Source: Rhodococcus sp. ARC_M6 (GTDB lineage Bacteria > Actinomycetota > Actinomycetes > Mycobacteriales > Mycobacteriaceae). From it: a stretch of DNA of 64,000 nucleotides. Positions 23,649 through 33,479 of the stretch are shown here, one piece after another. Position 1 is the first letter of the stretch, and every line of letters begins with the position of its first letter. The translations under genes were made by a program, and so were the position numbers. Location of the stretch: assembly GCF_022810305.1 (NCBI RefSeq), contig NZ_JALGQH010000001.1:62001-126000 (forward strand). Direction: 5' to 3'. Under the pieces are notes generated by a model. It worked only from the letters and a program-made list of their open reading frames with translations. It ran no database searches and was not told the DNA's origin.

Positions 23649-24855
23649 TTCCCAGTCCTTCCAACATCATTCTCCAGTAGTTCAGCGCGTCGACACCGGT
23701 CGGAATCAGAATCGGATCGGGCACGATCGGCGGTCCGATCGGGGTGCCGGGGATGGTCGAGTTCTGCAATCCCAAGTTGTCGGGCCGTGGTGCATTCTGC
23801 GCTCCGCGTTGGACCAGATCATTGTCTGGCGGACAGTACATTGCGAGATTCGGACTGGTGGGCCTGAGATCGCCGACCTCGCGCCTCGGAGTGTCGTAAT
23901 TGCAGACGGGGCCCTGCGTCGCGACCAACGCAAAGTCGGCGCGATCTCCGTTGACTATTGATGCCAGCTTGGCGAGGCCTTCCGGGAAGGTCACAAGGCC
24001 GGTTTCGAGAGCGTCGGTTCGATCGGAGATGATCGGTGCGACGCTGACGACGTTGGTCAACACCGAACCAAAGGTGTTGTGGTACTTGTCGAAGAGTTGC
24101 TGGGCGCTAGTGAGGGCTGCTGGTGAGTGATCGGTGAGGTAGATCAGCACCGGGGCGTTGGAATCGAGTTGCTGGGTGAAATTCTTGGCAGCTGACATTC
24201 CGCGAACAAACGAATCCGATTGCCCCGCCATGGAATCCGCCAGGGTGGAGGTGCGCGAGAGCAGTGCCGCCAATTCGGTGGACTGATCGTTCAACTGTGC
24301 GGAGAGTGTTCCACCGTTGTCGATCATGGTGCGCAGGCTGGGGCCGAGTCCGTTGAACGAGTTGCCCAATTCAGTTCCGATATCACTGATCGCCTGTGGG
24401 TCGATTCCCTCGAGTACGTTTGACGCCTGAAGCATCAACTGACTCATCTGGACTGGTTGCTGATCCGCCGGCATGGGAATCTCGTCGCCGTCTTCGAGAT
24501 ACGGTCCGTGATCGGTCTGTGGATAGATGTCGACGTTCTGGATTCCGGCGGCACTTCCCATTGTCACTTTGGCGATGCTGTCGCTGGGTATCTCGGTGTC
24601 GCTGCCCAACGAAAGCTCGATACGAGCTGAGCGCGTACTGGGAGCGAGCGCGACGTCACTGACCTTTCCCACCTGGATGCCGCGATACGTGACGCCGGTT
24701 CCCTTGGTCAGCCCGAAAGCGTCGGACATGTTGGCGTGCAGGCGGATATGATCGCCCAGTCCCTGTGGGCCCACAACGTAGACGATGCCGAAAGGGATCA
24801 CCACGATAGCGGTGAGAGCGAACAAGACGAGTTGGACGAGAGCGAGTCGTTTCAT
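23635..24855 (-). CDS. mceF: MceF subunit of Mce lipid importer
   Basis: 406 residues. N-terminal membrane anchor (LVQLVLFALTAIVVIPFGIVYV), then the MlaD/Mce domain (about 38-118; VTYRGIQVGKVSDV), then a long helical region (about 150-300) and a Pro-rich tail (TPIGPPIVPDPIL). Mce proteins form a hexameric tunnel that carries lipids to the YrbE permease. It overlaps mceE by 4 bp (ATGA). Confidence 0.94.
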   Translation of the reverse strand: MKRLALVQLVLFALTAIVVIPFGIVYVVGPQGLGDHIRLHANMSDAFGLTKGTGVTYRGIQVGKVSDVALAPSTRSARIELSLGSDTEIPSDSIAKVTMGSAAGIQNVDIYPQTDHGPYLEDGDEIPMPADQQPVQMSQLMLQASNVLEGIDPQAISDIGTELGNSFNGLGPSLRTMIDNGGTLSAQLNDQSTELAALLSRTSTLADSMAGQSDSFVRGMSAAKNFTQQLDSNAPVLIYLTDHSPAALTSAQQLFDKYHNTFGSVLTNVVSVAPIISDRTDALETGLVTFPEGLAKLASIVNGDRADFALVATQGPVCNYDTPRREVGDLRPTSPNLAMYCPPDNDLVQRGAQNAPRPDNLGLQNSTIPGTPIGPPIVPDPILIPTGVDALNYWRMMLEGLGNGPR

Positions 24856-25919
24856 CGGATGCCTCCCTGGAGCAGATCAGTGAGAGTTCCGACCGGACCC
24901 GTGCTGGCATCGTGCCCCACGATGCCACCGGTCAGGAGTTTGTCGATGCTTCCCGGAATATCGAGCGCGCCGTCGAAAACCAGGTAGTCACCGCGGACCG
25001 ACCGCGTGAAATTTTCGAGCATCCCGTTCATGTTGGTCAGTGTCGTACCGATTTCGGAGTTGAACGAATCCAGTGTTCTCACAACCGTAGCCGCATCTCG
25101 AAATGTGCTGTCGAGTCCTTGCGGAGACGAGTCGAGAATCCTGTTGGCATTGGTGGCAAGCTGGGCGGTCGAGTTCAACAGATTCGAAATCTGGTCCTTC
25201 TGCCCCACGAGTATCGAGACGACCTCAGGCACGGAATCCAAGTAGTTGTCGATGACTTCTCGCTGCCCTGCCATCTGAGACGAAACCCGCGCAGCGAGGT
25301 CGACGGCTTCGTTGAACTCGTCCTGATGGGTACTTGCCGTAGCCGTCAACGAGGTGAGAGTGTCGGTGAGCGAGCGCACTTCCGCTGACTTGCCGGAGAA
25401 GGCGATGTTCAGTTCGCGTACAACGGTATCGAGTTGGTCGATACCGCTGCCGGTGATCACGGTGCCGAGTGTGGCGAGTGCACTCTCGACCTGCGGTCCA
25501 ATCTCGGTGCGAGACTCGGGGATCGTCTGACCGTCGCTCAACCTTGTGCTCGACGGCGTCTCCGGGACTCGAAGCCGAATGAACGGGTTGCCCAGTCCCG
25601 AAGGGAGTTCGACTGCGGCTTCGACGTTGTCCGGCAACTGCGTCGCGGTATCCAAACTCAGCGTGACCCTGGCTCCGGCGACGTCGGTGGACAGCTCCGA
25701 CACCCGTCCGATTACCTTCTGCCCGCTCCGGACGTCGGCTCCCAGAACCAGACCGTCGGCACCCGCGAGTTGTACGTCCACGGTGTAGGCGTCGCCGTCG
25801 GCCGACCGTCCCAGCGGAAGGTCCTGAATCCCGGCGGTACAGCCGCCGAATGCCATGAGCGCGGCGACACCGACACCGACTGCAACGACACCGGACACCA
25901 TTCGAACCGGCAGTTTCAT
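24852..25919 (-). CDS. mceE: MceE lipoprotein subunit of Mce importer
   Basis: ATG at 25919 overlaps the mceD stop (ATGA). The longer frame upstream is mceD DNA read out of frame. The signal ends in a lipobox (LMAFGGC, Cys27), as expected for MceE, the lipid-anchored member of the hexamer. The Mce domain (about 45-125; LVLGADVRSGQKVIGRVSELS) and helical region follow. 355 residues. Confidence 0.94.
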   Translation of the reverse strand: MKLPVRMVSGVVAVGVGVAALMAFGGCTAGIQDLPLGRSADGDAYTVDVQLAGADGLVLGADVRSGQKVIGRVSELSTDVAGARVTLSLDTATQLPDNVEAAVELPSGLGNPFIRLRVPETPSSTRLSDGQTIPESRTEIGPQVESALATLGTVITGSGIDQLDTVVRELNIAFSGKSAEVRSLTDTLTSLTATASTHQDEFNEAVDLAARVSSQMAGQREVIDNYLDSVPEVVSILVGQKDQISNLLNSTAQLATNANRILDSSPQGLDSTFRDAATVVRTLDSFNSEIGTTLTNMNGMLENFTRSVRGDYLVFDGALDIPGSIDKLLTGGIVGHDASTGPVGTLTDLLQGGIR

Positions 25920-26995
25920 CAGTTGCCGCCCAGTGTCGAAGCGAGGCCCAGTGGGTCGGATGCACTGAGCGGGAAGGAAATCGGATTCGTGAATCCGGCG
26001 CCCGTGCAGATCGGCAACTTGTATGTCTCGCACAGCGACTCGGCGACGGCGAACTGCGTGAGGGCCGTCGAGACGTTGAGACGAATGCGTCCGCGCCCGT
26101 CCGGACCGATGGTATTCGAGAGATTCTGCATCATCAGGGGAACGAGGTCCATGAACTCTGCGAGGCCGGGTTGTTCGGCGGCGAGGGTATCACCCAGGAT
26201 CCGAACATTGTCCGCGATGGTGCCGACGTCGTCGCCATGGTCGGTCATGAAGGTATTCAGCTGATCGAACACGACCTGCAGATCCTGAAGAGGCTCGGAG
26301 ATGTCCATGTTCTGGCTCGACCACTGATCGCCCAACTCTCCGAGACCGCTCACCAGGTCGTCGAGGCTGACTTGCCGTGAATCCAACGCTCCCATCAACG
26401 AGTTCAGGTTGTCGACGAGTGCGCCGATGTCTTCGGACCGGGCACCGACAACTCCGGTGGCGGTACTGAGATTGCGGATGGCAGTGTTGAACTGATCGCC
26501 CTGACCTTTCCAACCGGTCGCACTGCTTGCCACCAATTGCCCGAGATTTCCGCCGTCGGAACCGAAGGCACTTGCCAAAGTGCTGACGCTGCCCATCAGT
26601 CCGTCGAAGTCGATGGGGGCATGAGCGCGCTCGATCGGAATGATCGCGCCGTCTTCCAGCGTGGCGCCCCCGGTATAGGCTGGGCCGAGTTCGACATGAC
26701 GGTCGCTGATTACCGACGGATTGAGAACGTAGGCAGAAGCATTCGACGGTAGTTCGACGGATTTCGGCATGGACAGGGCAACTCGAACCGACGTTCCCCG
26801 AGGTTCAAGCGAAGTAACTGTTCCCACTCCGACGCCCAAGACGGTAACCTTGCTGCCCTCGAAGATGCCACCGACGTAGCTGAAGTCGGCATAGACGGTC
26901 TTGGACTGATCGGTGCGTCCGAAGATGTACCAACCAGGGAGAGCGATCGCGAGCGCCACCACGAGGAGTGCGGTGACAGCCTTTCGTGTATTCAC
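25919..26995 (-). CDS. mceD: MceD subunit of Mce importer
   Basis: 358 residues. N-terminal helix (AVTALLVVALAIALPGWYIF), Mce domain (about 35-115; GSKVTVLGVGVGTVTSLEPR), helical region, and a C-terminal Cys pair (ESLCETYKLPICTGAGF). It overlaps both neighbours by 3-4 bp, so translation along the operon is coupled. Confidence 0.94.
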   Translation of the reverse strand: MNTRKAVTALLVVALAIALPGWYIFGRTDQSKTVYADFSYVGGIFEGSKVTVLGVGVGTVTSLEPRGTSVRVALSMPKSVELPSNASAYVLNPSVISDRHVELGPAYTGGATLEDGAIIPIERAHAPIDFDGLMGSVSTLASAFGSDGGNLGQLVASSATGWKGQGDQFNTAIRNLSTATGVVGARSEDIGALVDNLNSLMGALDSRQVSLDDLVSGLGELGDQWSSQNMDISEPLQDLQVVFDQLNTFMTDHGDDVGTIADNVRILGDTLAAEQPGLAEFMDLVPLMMQNLSNTIGPDGRGRIRLNVSTALTQFAVAESLCETYKLPICTGAGFTNPISFPLSASDPLGLASTLGGN

Positions 26996-28008
26996 TTGCA
27001 GCCCTCCATGATGCCCAGTGCGCAGAGCAAGTTGTCGGGAATGACAGCTGCCGGAGCGTTGACGTCGGTCCAGTTGCCGGTGCCTGTGGCATTGGTAACC
27101 GAGCGCAGTGCAGACGGCAGGCGCGCCATCAGTAAGTCGATCTGATCTGCGTTGTTCTTCAGTGTTGCGGTGACCTGGACGAGGTTGTCCGTCATCGCCC
27201 CGAATTCCTCGCGATGATCGACCAGCGTGGACGAGAGTTTGGAGATGATCACTGTGAGGTTGTCCACGAGTTGTGTCAGTGCTTGCTTGCGGACGGAGAG
27301 CGTGCGGATGATGGTTTGTGCATTGGCTGCGGTATTGACGATCGAATCACTCTGTTGCACAGCCATGTCCGACAATCTGCGGGACATAGTGAGGATCTGG
27401 TCGATCTGCTCACCGTTTTGGGCGAAGGCTGCGGATGCGCCGCTGATCCCGGCGAGGGTTCTGCCGACTTGGTCGGGATCAGTCGGAATTACCTGTGCCA
27501 GAGTGTTCATCATCGATTCCATGGACTTCAGGTCGACGTTTGCTGCTATGTCGGTGGCATCATTGCTGACATCATCGAGGCTGTAAGGGGCAGTAGTTCG
27601 AGAGCGGGGTATGACGTTTCCGTCAGACGCATCGATGATGCCCGACGGAACTATATCGAGGTATCGCTTGCCCAGAACAGTTTTGAGCCGGACCGACGCG
27701 GTGGTCTGATTGCCCAGCGGCTGGTCCTTGTCCAGGCGGAAGCTGACGACCACATGGTCACCTGCAAGCACGATTGAATCGACACGCCCAGCCGGTACGC
27801 CGGCTACGTAGACTGGATCGGTGTCCGACAGTCCACTGGCGTTGGCAAATTCTGCAGTGAATGCGGATGTGCGGACGTTGTACCAAAACTTCGGAATTCC
27901 CAGCGCAGTAGCGAGTCCCACAACAATGAGGAAGATTCCGATGCTGCCCAGCGTCAACGCTGTGCTGTCCCCGCTGCGCCGACGGTCGCCTTTGGCCAGG
28001 AACATCAT
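26992..28008 (-). CDS. mceC: MceC subunit of Mce importer
   Basis: 338 residues from the ATG at 28008, which overlaps the mceB stop (ATGA). An upstream open frame of 60 codons is mceB read in another frame. Hydrophobic anchor (ALTLGSIGIFLIVVGLATAL), Mce domain (about 40-120; DPVYVAGVPAGRVDSIVL), helical region, C-terminal Cys pair (NLLCALGIMEGCK). Confidence 0.93.
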   Translation of the reverse strand: MMFLAKGDRRRSGDSTALTLGSIGIFLIVVGLATALGIPKFWYNVRTSAFTAEFANASGLSDTDPVYVAGVPAGRVDSIVLAGDHVVVSFRLDKDQPLGNQTTASVRLKTVLGKRYLDIVPSGIIDASDGNVIPRSRTTAPYSLDDVSNDATDIAANVDLKSMESMMNTLAQVIPTDPDQVGRTLAGISGASAAFAQNGEQIDQILTMSRRLSDMAVQQSDSIVNTAANAQTIIRTLSVRKQALTQLVDNLTVIISKLSSTLVDHREEFGAMTDNLVQVTATLKNNADQIDLLMARLPSALRSVTNATGTGNWTDVNAPAAVIPDNLLCALGIMEGCK

Positions 28009-29024
28009 GAGCACACCGGCGAATGTGTTGTACCGAAAATGTTGGCTTCCACGTCTCCTGCTTTCAAGGTGAAATTGCACAGGTACAGGCTGACGAAGCT
28101 TCCGTAACTGCCGATGCGATTGGCAGCATCGGCAAACTTGGGAAGATTTGTCACCAATCGGTTGAACTCGTCGGTACTGGCTATCCAACTGGCCGTGACA
28201 CTTTCGAGTTGCTGCACTGCCGTGCCGAACGTGTCGTTTGTGCTGGAGATGATGTGGGCCAGTGACGCAACGGTGCTGTTTCCCTGATCGAGGAGCGTCG
28301 CAAGTTGATCGTTTTCGCCGACAACAGATGTGCTGAGTTGGCTCAATCCATCGAGGAGGCCGATCAACTCCGGTTGCCGATTGTCGACGGATGTCAGCAG
28401 CGTGTTCAGATTCGTGAGCAGTTGAGCGAACACGTCCTTGCGCTCTGTCAGTCCGGAACTCAGGGAGGCGATCTGATCGAGCAGTGTGGTCAGCGCCCCG
28501 CCCTGCCCGTTGAACGTTTCGACGAAACTGCGTGTCAGACTATTGACCTCGTTGGTTTCCAGTGCAGCGAACAGCGGTTTGAATCCGTTCATCAACGCCG
28601 TTAGATTGATGGGCGGGGTGGTTTGAGACAGTGGGACGGTTCCGCCGGGCTCAACGCTCGAACCGGTTCCGGGGTTCTGGGTCAGCGCGAGGTAGCGGGC
28701 ACCGAGCATGTCTCCGTAGCGAACGGCAGCATGTACGTCCTCAGCCAGGGAGTACTGTGATTCGATCTCGACGTCGACTATCGCCTTGCTGGTTCCGCCT
28801 CCGTTGTCGGCAAATTCGACGGCGTCGACGCGCCCGATTCGTACTCCGGACAGTGTCACGGGATTTCCCGGGTTGAGGCCCTCGACGTCGGAGAACTCGA
28901 ACTTATACGTTTCGGTGCTTCCACGAACCGGAACTGAGAGGGTATTCGCGACGAATGACGCGCAAGCGAGCCCGGCAGTGCAATAGACGGCCAGGCGAAC
29001 CACCTGGGACGGTAGAACTTTCAC
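28005..29024 (-). CDS. mceB: MceB subunit of Mce importer
   Basis: 339 residues. Short anchor (LAVYCTAGLACASFVANTL), Mce domain (about 35-115; NPVTLSGVRIGRVDAVEF), helical region with repeated LLTNLNTLLTSVDN-type heptads, and Cys near the C-terminus (YLCNFTLK; SPVCS). It overlaps mceA and mceC by 4 bp each. Confidence 0.94.
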   Translation of the reverse strand: MKVLPSQVVRLAVYCTAGLACASFVANTLSVPVRGSTETYKFEFSDVEGLNPGNPVTLSGVRIGRVDAVEFADNGGGTSKAIVDVEIESQYSLAEDVHAAVRYGDMLGARYLALTQNPGTGSSVEPGGTVPLSQTTPPINLTALMNGFKPLFAALETNEVNSLTRSFVETFNGQGGALTTLLDQIASLSSGLTERKDVFAQLLTNLNTLLTSVDNRQPELIGLLDGLSQLSTSVVGENDQLATLLDQGNSTVASLAHIISSTNDTFGTAVQQLESVTASWIASTDEFNRLVTNLPKFADAANRIGSYGSFVSLYLCNFTLKAGDVEANIFGTTHSPVCS

Positions 29025-30247
29025 GGAACAGTCACCTCGCTACCTCTGACCAAGGGCCCGAGCATCAACGTGGTGGCAACGTTGGGGGAGGCCGATGGAC
29101 CGGGTGCTCTGCCGAGAAGTTGATCCTCGAGGTATCCGAGCGCGGATGCTTCGTCGCGGCCGCCGACCACGGGGAGATTGGCCGATGCAAGGGAAGCTTC
29201 CTGGTTGGAGCCGAAACATTTTGCGCCGCGCTCAGTTCCGTACTGCGGGCAATCTTCGGCCGTGTAGGGCAGTGGATCCGCGAATGTGGGAACGGCGGTG
29301 ATGTTGAACTTTCCGGTCGAGAAGACGCGGGCACCGGCCGCGCCGAAGGCTCCGGCATTGGCGAGAGTGGAACGTAGGCCGTCGGGATTGGCTGCCGTCG
29401 TCGCGAGAATCTTTCCAGCACTGTCCAACACCGTGATGATGTTTCGATTGTTCTCGGCAACGAAGTTGTTGACCGTTGCGGCGAAGACCGTTGACGCACC
29501 GATCGATGTCTCGAGGTCGGTCTTGTTTTCCACCAGGGAATTCGAGACGGACGTTGCCGACGCCAAAGTGTCGAGGATGTCGGGCGTAGCGCGATTGAGC
29601 GCATCAACGACGGATTTGAATTCCGGTGTCGAATCGAGGAATTGCTGTGCGGCCGGGGTCAGAACCACTGATGCCTCACTGAGATCGTCGATCATCGCGG
29701 CGATGTTCTCGCCCTTGCCGTCCAGCGCTTGGCTGAGTGCTGTGAGGGCAGTGTGTAGCTTTTCGGGTTGCATCGCTGTGAGTAATCCGACGAGCTTGGT
29801 GTACACGTCGTACAGCGCAACAGCTTCGGGGCCACTGTCCAGGAGTATCTGGTCACCACTTGTCAGCGTTGCAGTCCCGGAAGGGGTCGGGCTGTCGACC
29901 AACTGCATGTAGATGTCTCCGAAGAACGTCCGGGGGACTACCCGCGCAAAGACGTCGGCGGGGATCTCCGATGCGTTTGCTTCATCGATCTGCAACTGCA
30001 CTACTGATTCAGTTGTACCGGAATGTATTTCACCGATCCTGCCGATGTTGACCCCGTGATATCTCACGGGAGCTTCGCCGCTGATCAGTCCGGCAGTTGC
30101 GGGAACGGAGACAAAGACGTCGGTGGTCTGCTCGAGGGTACCGGAGCCGCGTAGAACCATGGTGACGGACGCAGCGATTGCGAGCGCGATTGCGAGCGCG
30201 CCACGGAGTGCGTAGACGAGTTTGTTTCTGGTCGTGAGTTTGTCCAT
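29021..30247 (-). CDS. mceA: MceA subunit of Mce importer
   Basis: 408 residues. Anchor (ALRGALAIALAIAASVTMVL), Mce domain (about 40-120; APVRYHGVNIGRIGEIHSG), helical region, and a C-terminal part with DCPQYGTERGAKCFG. It begins 4 bp after the yrbEB stop. Confidence 0.94.
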   Translation of the reverse strand: MDKLTTRNKLVYALRGALAIALAIAASVTMVLRGSGTLEQTTDVFVSVPATAGLISGEAPVRYHGVNIGRIGEIHSGTTESVVQLQIDEANASEIPADVFARVVPRTFFGDIYMQLVDSPTPSGTATLTSGDQILLDSGPEAVALYDVYTKLVGLLTAMQPEKLHTALTALSQALDGKGENIAAMIDDLSEASVVLTPAAQQFLDSTPEFKSVVDALNRATPDILDTLASATSVSNSLVENKTDLETSIGASTVFAATVNNFVAENNRNIITVLDSAGKILATTAANPDGLRSTLANAGAFGAAGARVFSTGKFNITAVPTFADPLPYTAEDCPQYGTERGAKCFGSNQEASLASANLPVVGGRDEASALGYLEDQLLGRAPGPSASPNVATTLMLGPLVRGSEVTVP

Positions 30248-30251
30248 GCCG

Positions 30252-31109
30252 TCAGACCCCCATTCCCGGTATTTCGGGAACGAGGCCCCAGAGGCCGAAG
30301 GTCATCAGTACGTCCAAAATTCCGATCGCAAGGATTGCGGTACGGAGTGCCCGGCCGGCTGCCTGCCCGACTCCCGCCGGTCCGCCGGAGGCGTAGAACC
30401 CGTAGGCGCAGTGAACAAGAGCGACAACGGCGGCGAACACGATTGCCTTCAACCCCGAGTACAGCAGATCCTGCGGAGAAATCGCGAGATGGAAAAAGTA
30501 GTCGTATGTCCCGGCGGATGCGCCGTTGAAGAAAACCACCACCAGCCGGGTGGAGAGGTAACTCGCGAGCAGTCCGATCATGTAGATCGGGATGACACAG
30601 ATCATAGCGGCGATCACGCGGGTGCCGGCAAGAAAGGGAATGGACCGGATGGCCATGGAGTCGAGTGCGTCGATCTCGTCGGAAATACGCATGGCGCCGA
30701 TTTGCGCTGTGAATCCGGTTCCGACCTTGGCGGCCAAGGCAATTGCGACGACGACGGGCGCCAACTCGCGTGTATTGGCAACCGCCGACAGCATTCCTGA
30801 AAGAGATGTCATTCCGACAAGTTCGAGTCCGCGGTGGGTTTCGACGCCGAGCATCATGGCCGCGGCCAGGGACATGGCGAAGACAATTCCGATGGTCCCG
30901 CCGCCGGACAGTAGAGAATTGGTTCCGAAGCTGACCTCGCTGATCTGTCCGAGTACATGCTTGCGGTATTTGGTGAGGGCAAACGGAATTGAGGCGATGG
31001 TACGCACGTAGAACGTGACGTGTTGACCGAGCGACACGAGGTTGTCGCCGACGTTGCGGACGGGTCGGGCGGCTCGGTGTGCACGAATTCGAAAATCGAC
31101 GAGGGGCAT
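30252..31109 (-). CDS. yrbEB: YrbE-type permease subunit B of Mce importer
   Basis: 285 residues with the MlaE/YrbE permease fold. The conserved segment (GAMRISDEIDALDSMAIRSI) is the ATPase-coupling helix with its EExDAL-like motif, and about five membrane helices are visible. It pairs with YrbEA to form the inner-membrane channel. The ATG shares one base with the yrbEA stop (TGATG). Confidence 0.94.
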   Translation of the reverse strand: MPLVDFRIRAHRAARPVRNVGDNLVSLGQHVTFYVRTIASIPFALTKYRKHVLGQISEVSFGTNSLLSGGGTIGIVFAMSLAAAMMLGVETHRGLELVGMTSLSGMLSAVANTRELAPVVVAIALAAKVGTGFTAQIGAMRISDEIDALDSMAIRSIPFLAGTRVIAAMICVIPIYMIGLLASYLSTRLVVVFFNGASAGTYDYFFHLAISPQDLLYSGLKAIVFAAVVALVHCAYGFYASGGPAGVGQAAGRALRTAILAIGILDVLMTFGLWGLVPEIPGMGV

Positions 31110-31918
31110 CAGAATTCACCCACGGCCGGAACTATGACCGTATAGAGCGCGGACAACACGGTATTGGCGATGAAGACCAGCGCAAATGCCATGACAACTG
31201 CTTCATTGACCGCGTCGGCCACTCCGCGGGGTCCACCCTTGGCGTGCAGGCCCTTGAACGTAGCGACCAACGTCGACGTGAGGCCGAAGATCGAGGCTTT
31301 GACGAGGGCCATGACGAAGTCGGACAATCGCCCGTACTGACTGAACGTGGCCATGAATGTTCCGGCAGGTAGGTGCTGGACGTAAATATGGTAGAGGTAG
31401 CAGGCGATCACGCCGCCAAACGTCACCATCGAACACAACGCGAGGGAAACAACTACTGCAGCAACTAATCTGGGAGCCACCAGGCGCTCGATTACGTCGA
31501 TGCCCATCACTTCCATTGCATCGATTTCTTCGCGGATCTTCCGGGAACCGAGGTCTGTGCAGATCGCGGACCCCGCAACGCCGGCCATCATCAACGCACA
31601 GACGAGCGCAGCTGCCTGGCCGACGATGATGAATGCGACAACCGCGCCGGAATACCCGCCCGCGCCGATCCGGCCGGCGAGTTCGCCAACCGATACGGCA
31701 ATGAAGACGCCGATCGGAATCATGAGGAGTAATGACGGACCGGTGCTGACACGGCCGATGAACAATGTCTGAGTGATTGTCTCGTGCAACGAGAGCCGTC
31801 GGCGTGCAATGGCAGTGAACAAGCCGAACACTGCCTGAACCGAGAATCCGATGAGGTAGCCACCCTGTAGCGCGACGTCCTTGACCGGGCCTTTCGGCGC
31901 AGGGAACTCGTACGTCAT
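31109..31918 (-). CDS. yrbEA: YrbE-type permease subunit A of Mce importer
   Basis: 269 residues, first gene of the operon. Conserved coupling segment DLGSRKIREEIDAMEVMGID and MlaE-type helices (LLLMIPIGVFIAVSVGEL). Which numbered Mce system this is cannot be told from sequence alone. It is not flanked by the usual mce4 cholesterol-uptake genes, although steroid ring-cleavage genes lie 4 kb away. Confidence 0.94.
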   Translation of the reverse strand: MTYEFPAPKGPVKDVALQGGYLIGFSVQAVFGLFTAIARRRLSLHETITQTLFIGRVSTGPSLLLMIPIGVFIAVSVGELAGRIGAGGYSGAVVAFIIVGQAAALVCALMMAGVAGSAICTDLGSRKIREEIDAMEVMGIDVIERLVAPRLVAAVVVSLALCSMVTFGGVIACYLYHIYVQHLPAGTFMATFSQYGRLSDFVMALVKASIFGLTSTLVATFKGLHAKGGPRGVADAVNEAVVMAFALVFIANTVLSALYTVIVPAVGEF

Positions 31919-32228
31919 CTATGGGTTCCTTTGCAGGTCAACGTTGTTCAGCATGGGCATCGAACTGTCCGGGAGCTGTCGGTCGAGCTAACTGCGAGTG
32001 AAGCATCTCACACATATATGTGTGCGGCAAGCATTATGTGAACGGATATTCTGATTTCGGACGAACAACATGCACCACGAAATTTGGGCCGGCAATCCTT
32101 CAGTGCGCGCTCTATCTGCGAAAACAGTGCGCAAGTGATGTGAGCTGGTGGAAAACGTGTGCGCTGATTCCCATTTATGCTTAGGCTGATTCTCACAGAC
32201 GGTTCCGCATCGGAGAACGGGGAAGACG
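31919..32228. other. Divergent intergenic region between mce operon and TetR gene
   Basis: 310 bp without a gene. It is AT-rich near the centre and contains a perfect 16-bp palindrome at 32009-32024. Both promoters should lie here. Confidence 0.6.
32009..32024. promoter_or_regulatory. Palindromic operator candidate
   Basis: CACACATATATGTGTG, a perfect 16-bp palindrome about 90 bp upstream of yrbEA and 205 bp upstream of the divergent TetR gene. A likely regulator site; the binder is not known. Confidence 0.55.
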
Positions 32229-33479
32229 GTGGACCAGGGCGAGTCATCCATCTCGTCGCCGGTGGGCGTCAGCGTTCAACCTCGGCCGGGGGTCGTCCGG
32301 AAGCGGCCGAAGGATCGTCGCGAACACATTGCGGCAGCTGCGGCAATCGCGTTCAGTGAACGTGGATATCACGCAGTAAGCGTGGACGATATCGCGTCGT
32401 CGGTCGGGATTTCAGGTTCCGCCCTGTATCGGCACTTTCCGAACAAGTATGCGCTGTTTCTGCATTCGGCTCTGGCATTGACGGAGTCGCTGAAAATTGC
32501 TCTCGATTCGGTTGAGGTCGACCCGGTGGCAACCGATCATGATCGGTTGCGGGCTGATCTGTTGGCCGTGCTCCGAACGACGATTCGGAATCGGCGCACC
32601 GCTGGAATCTATCGGTGGGAAAGCAGGTTCCTGGGCCCTGAGGACCGGGCTGTCATCCGAGATCAGACGCGGGAAGCCAACCGCCGGGTCGGGATGCATC
32701 TCTCAGCGAACGAAGTTGGGATCACTCTGCTGGACAGAAAGATTGTGGTTGCGGCAATGTTCAGCGCAATCGGCAGTATCACTGCGCACAATCGGGCTTT
32801 GTCTCAGCGTGGAATCGAGAAAATCCTTCTCGAATCGTGTCTCTCGATCGATCGTGTCATCCTCGGTTCGGCAGTGGAGCTGCCTGATCAGTTGTCATCG
32901 CCACAGCTTCCGACAACCAATAAGCGGGAACTCCTCATGCAGGAAGCTGTGAGGCTCTTCAATTCTCGGGGATATCACGAGGTCAGTATCGAGGACATTG
33001 CTGTAGCAGCAGGCTTCAATGCGTCGGGAATGTATCGATACTTTCCCAGCAAAGCTGACCTCCTGGCCGCGGTGTTCTACCGGGCAGCCGATCGCTTGGA
33101 CCTTGCGACGGCAGCAGTGCTGGCTTCCGTGCGGTCGGCTGATGAAGGTCTCGACGCGTTGTCCTCGATGTACGTGAACCTCTCGTTTGCGCAGCATGAT
33201 TTGATGTCCGTGTACTTCACGGAGATGAACAATTTGATGCCCGCCCACCGTAGTGATCTGCGGAACCGGCAGAAGCTGTACGTCGCTCAGTGGGCGGGCT
33301 TATTGTGTGAGGTCCGGCCCGAACTGTCAATGGTGGAAGCCGAATTCGTTGTTCATGCGGCTCTGAACGTAGTCCCGGATGTGGGACGGATTCTCGGGTT
33401 CGGTCCCGAACCTGAAGGCATGGGTAAGGTTCAGCAGTTGATGACGGTCGTTCTCTTCGGAGATATGCGCGCGAACTAG
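32229..33479 (+). CDS. Tandem-domain TetR-family regulator
   Basis: 416 residues, about twice normal TetR length, with two complete TetR units. HTH 1 is at about 30-78 (AFSERGYHAVSVDDIASSVG...ALYRHFPNK) and HTH 2 at about 232-280 (LFNSRGYHEVSIEDIAVAAG...GMYRYFPSK). Each is followed by a helical ligand domain. GTG start at 32229 with GGGGAAG upstream. It is divergent from the mce operon, so control of lipid import is a reasonable inference. Such fused TetR pairs occur in mycolic-acid actinobacteria. Confidence 0.9.
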   Translation: MDQGESSISSPVGVSVQPRPGVVRKRPKDRREHIAAAAAIAFSERGYHAVSVDDIASSVGISGSALYRHFPNKYALFLHSALALTESLKIALDSVEVDPVATDHDRLRADLLAVLRTTIRNRRTAGIYRWESRFLGPEDRAVIRDQTREANRRVGMHLSANEVGITLLDRKIVVAAMFSAIGSITAHNRALSQRGIEKILLESCLSIDRVILGSAVELPDQLSSPQLPTTNKRELLMQEAVRLFNSRGYHEVSIEDIAVAAGFNASGMYRYFPSKADLLAAVFYRAADRLDLATAAVLASVRSADEGLDALSSMYVNLSFAQHDLMSVYFTEMNNLMPAHRSDLRNRQKLYVAQWAGLLCEVRPELSMVEAEFVVHAALNVVPDVGRILGFGPEPEGMGKVQQLMTVVLFGDMRAN

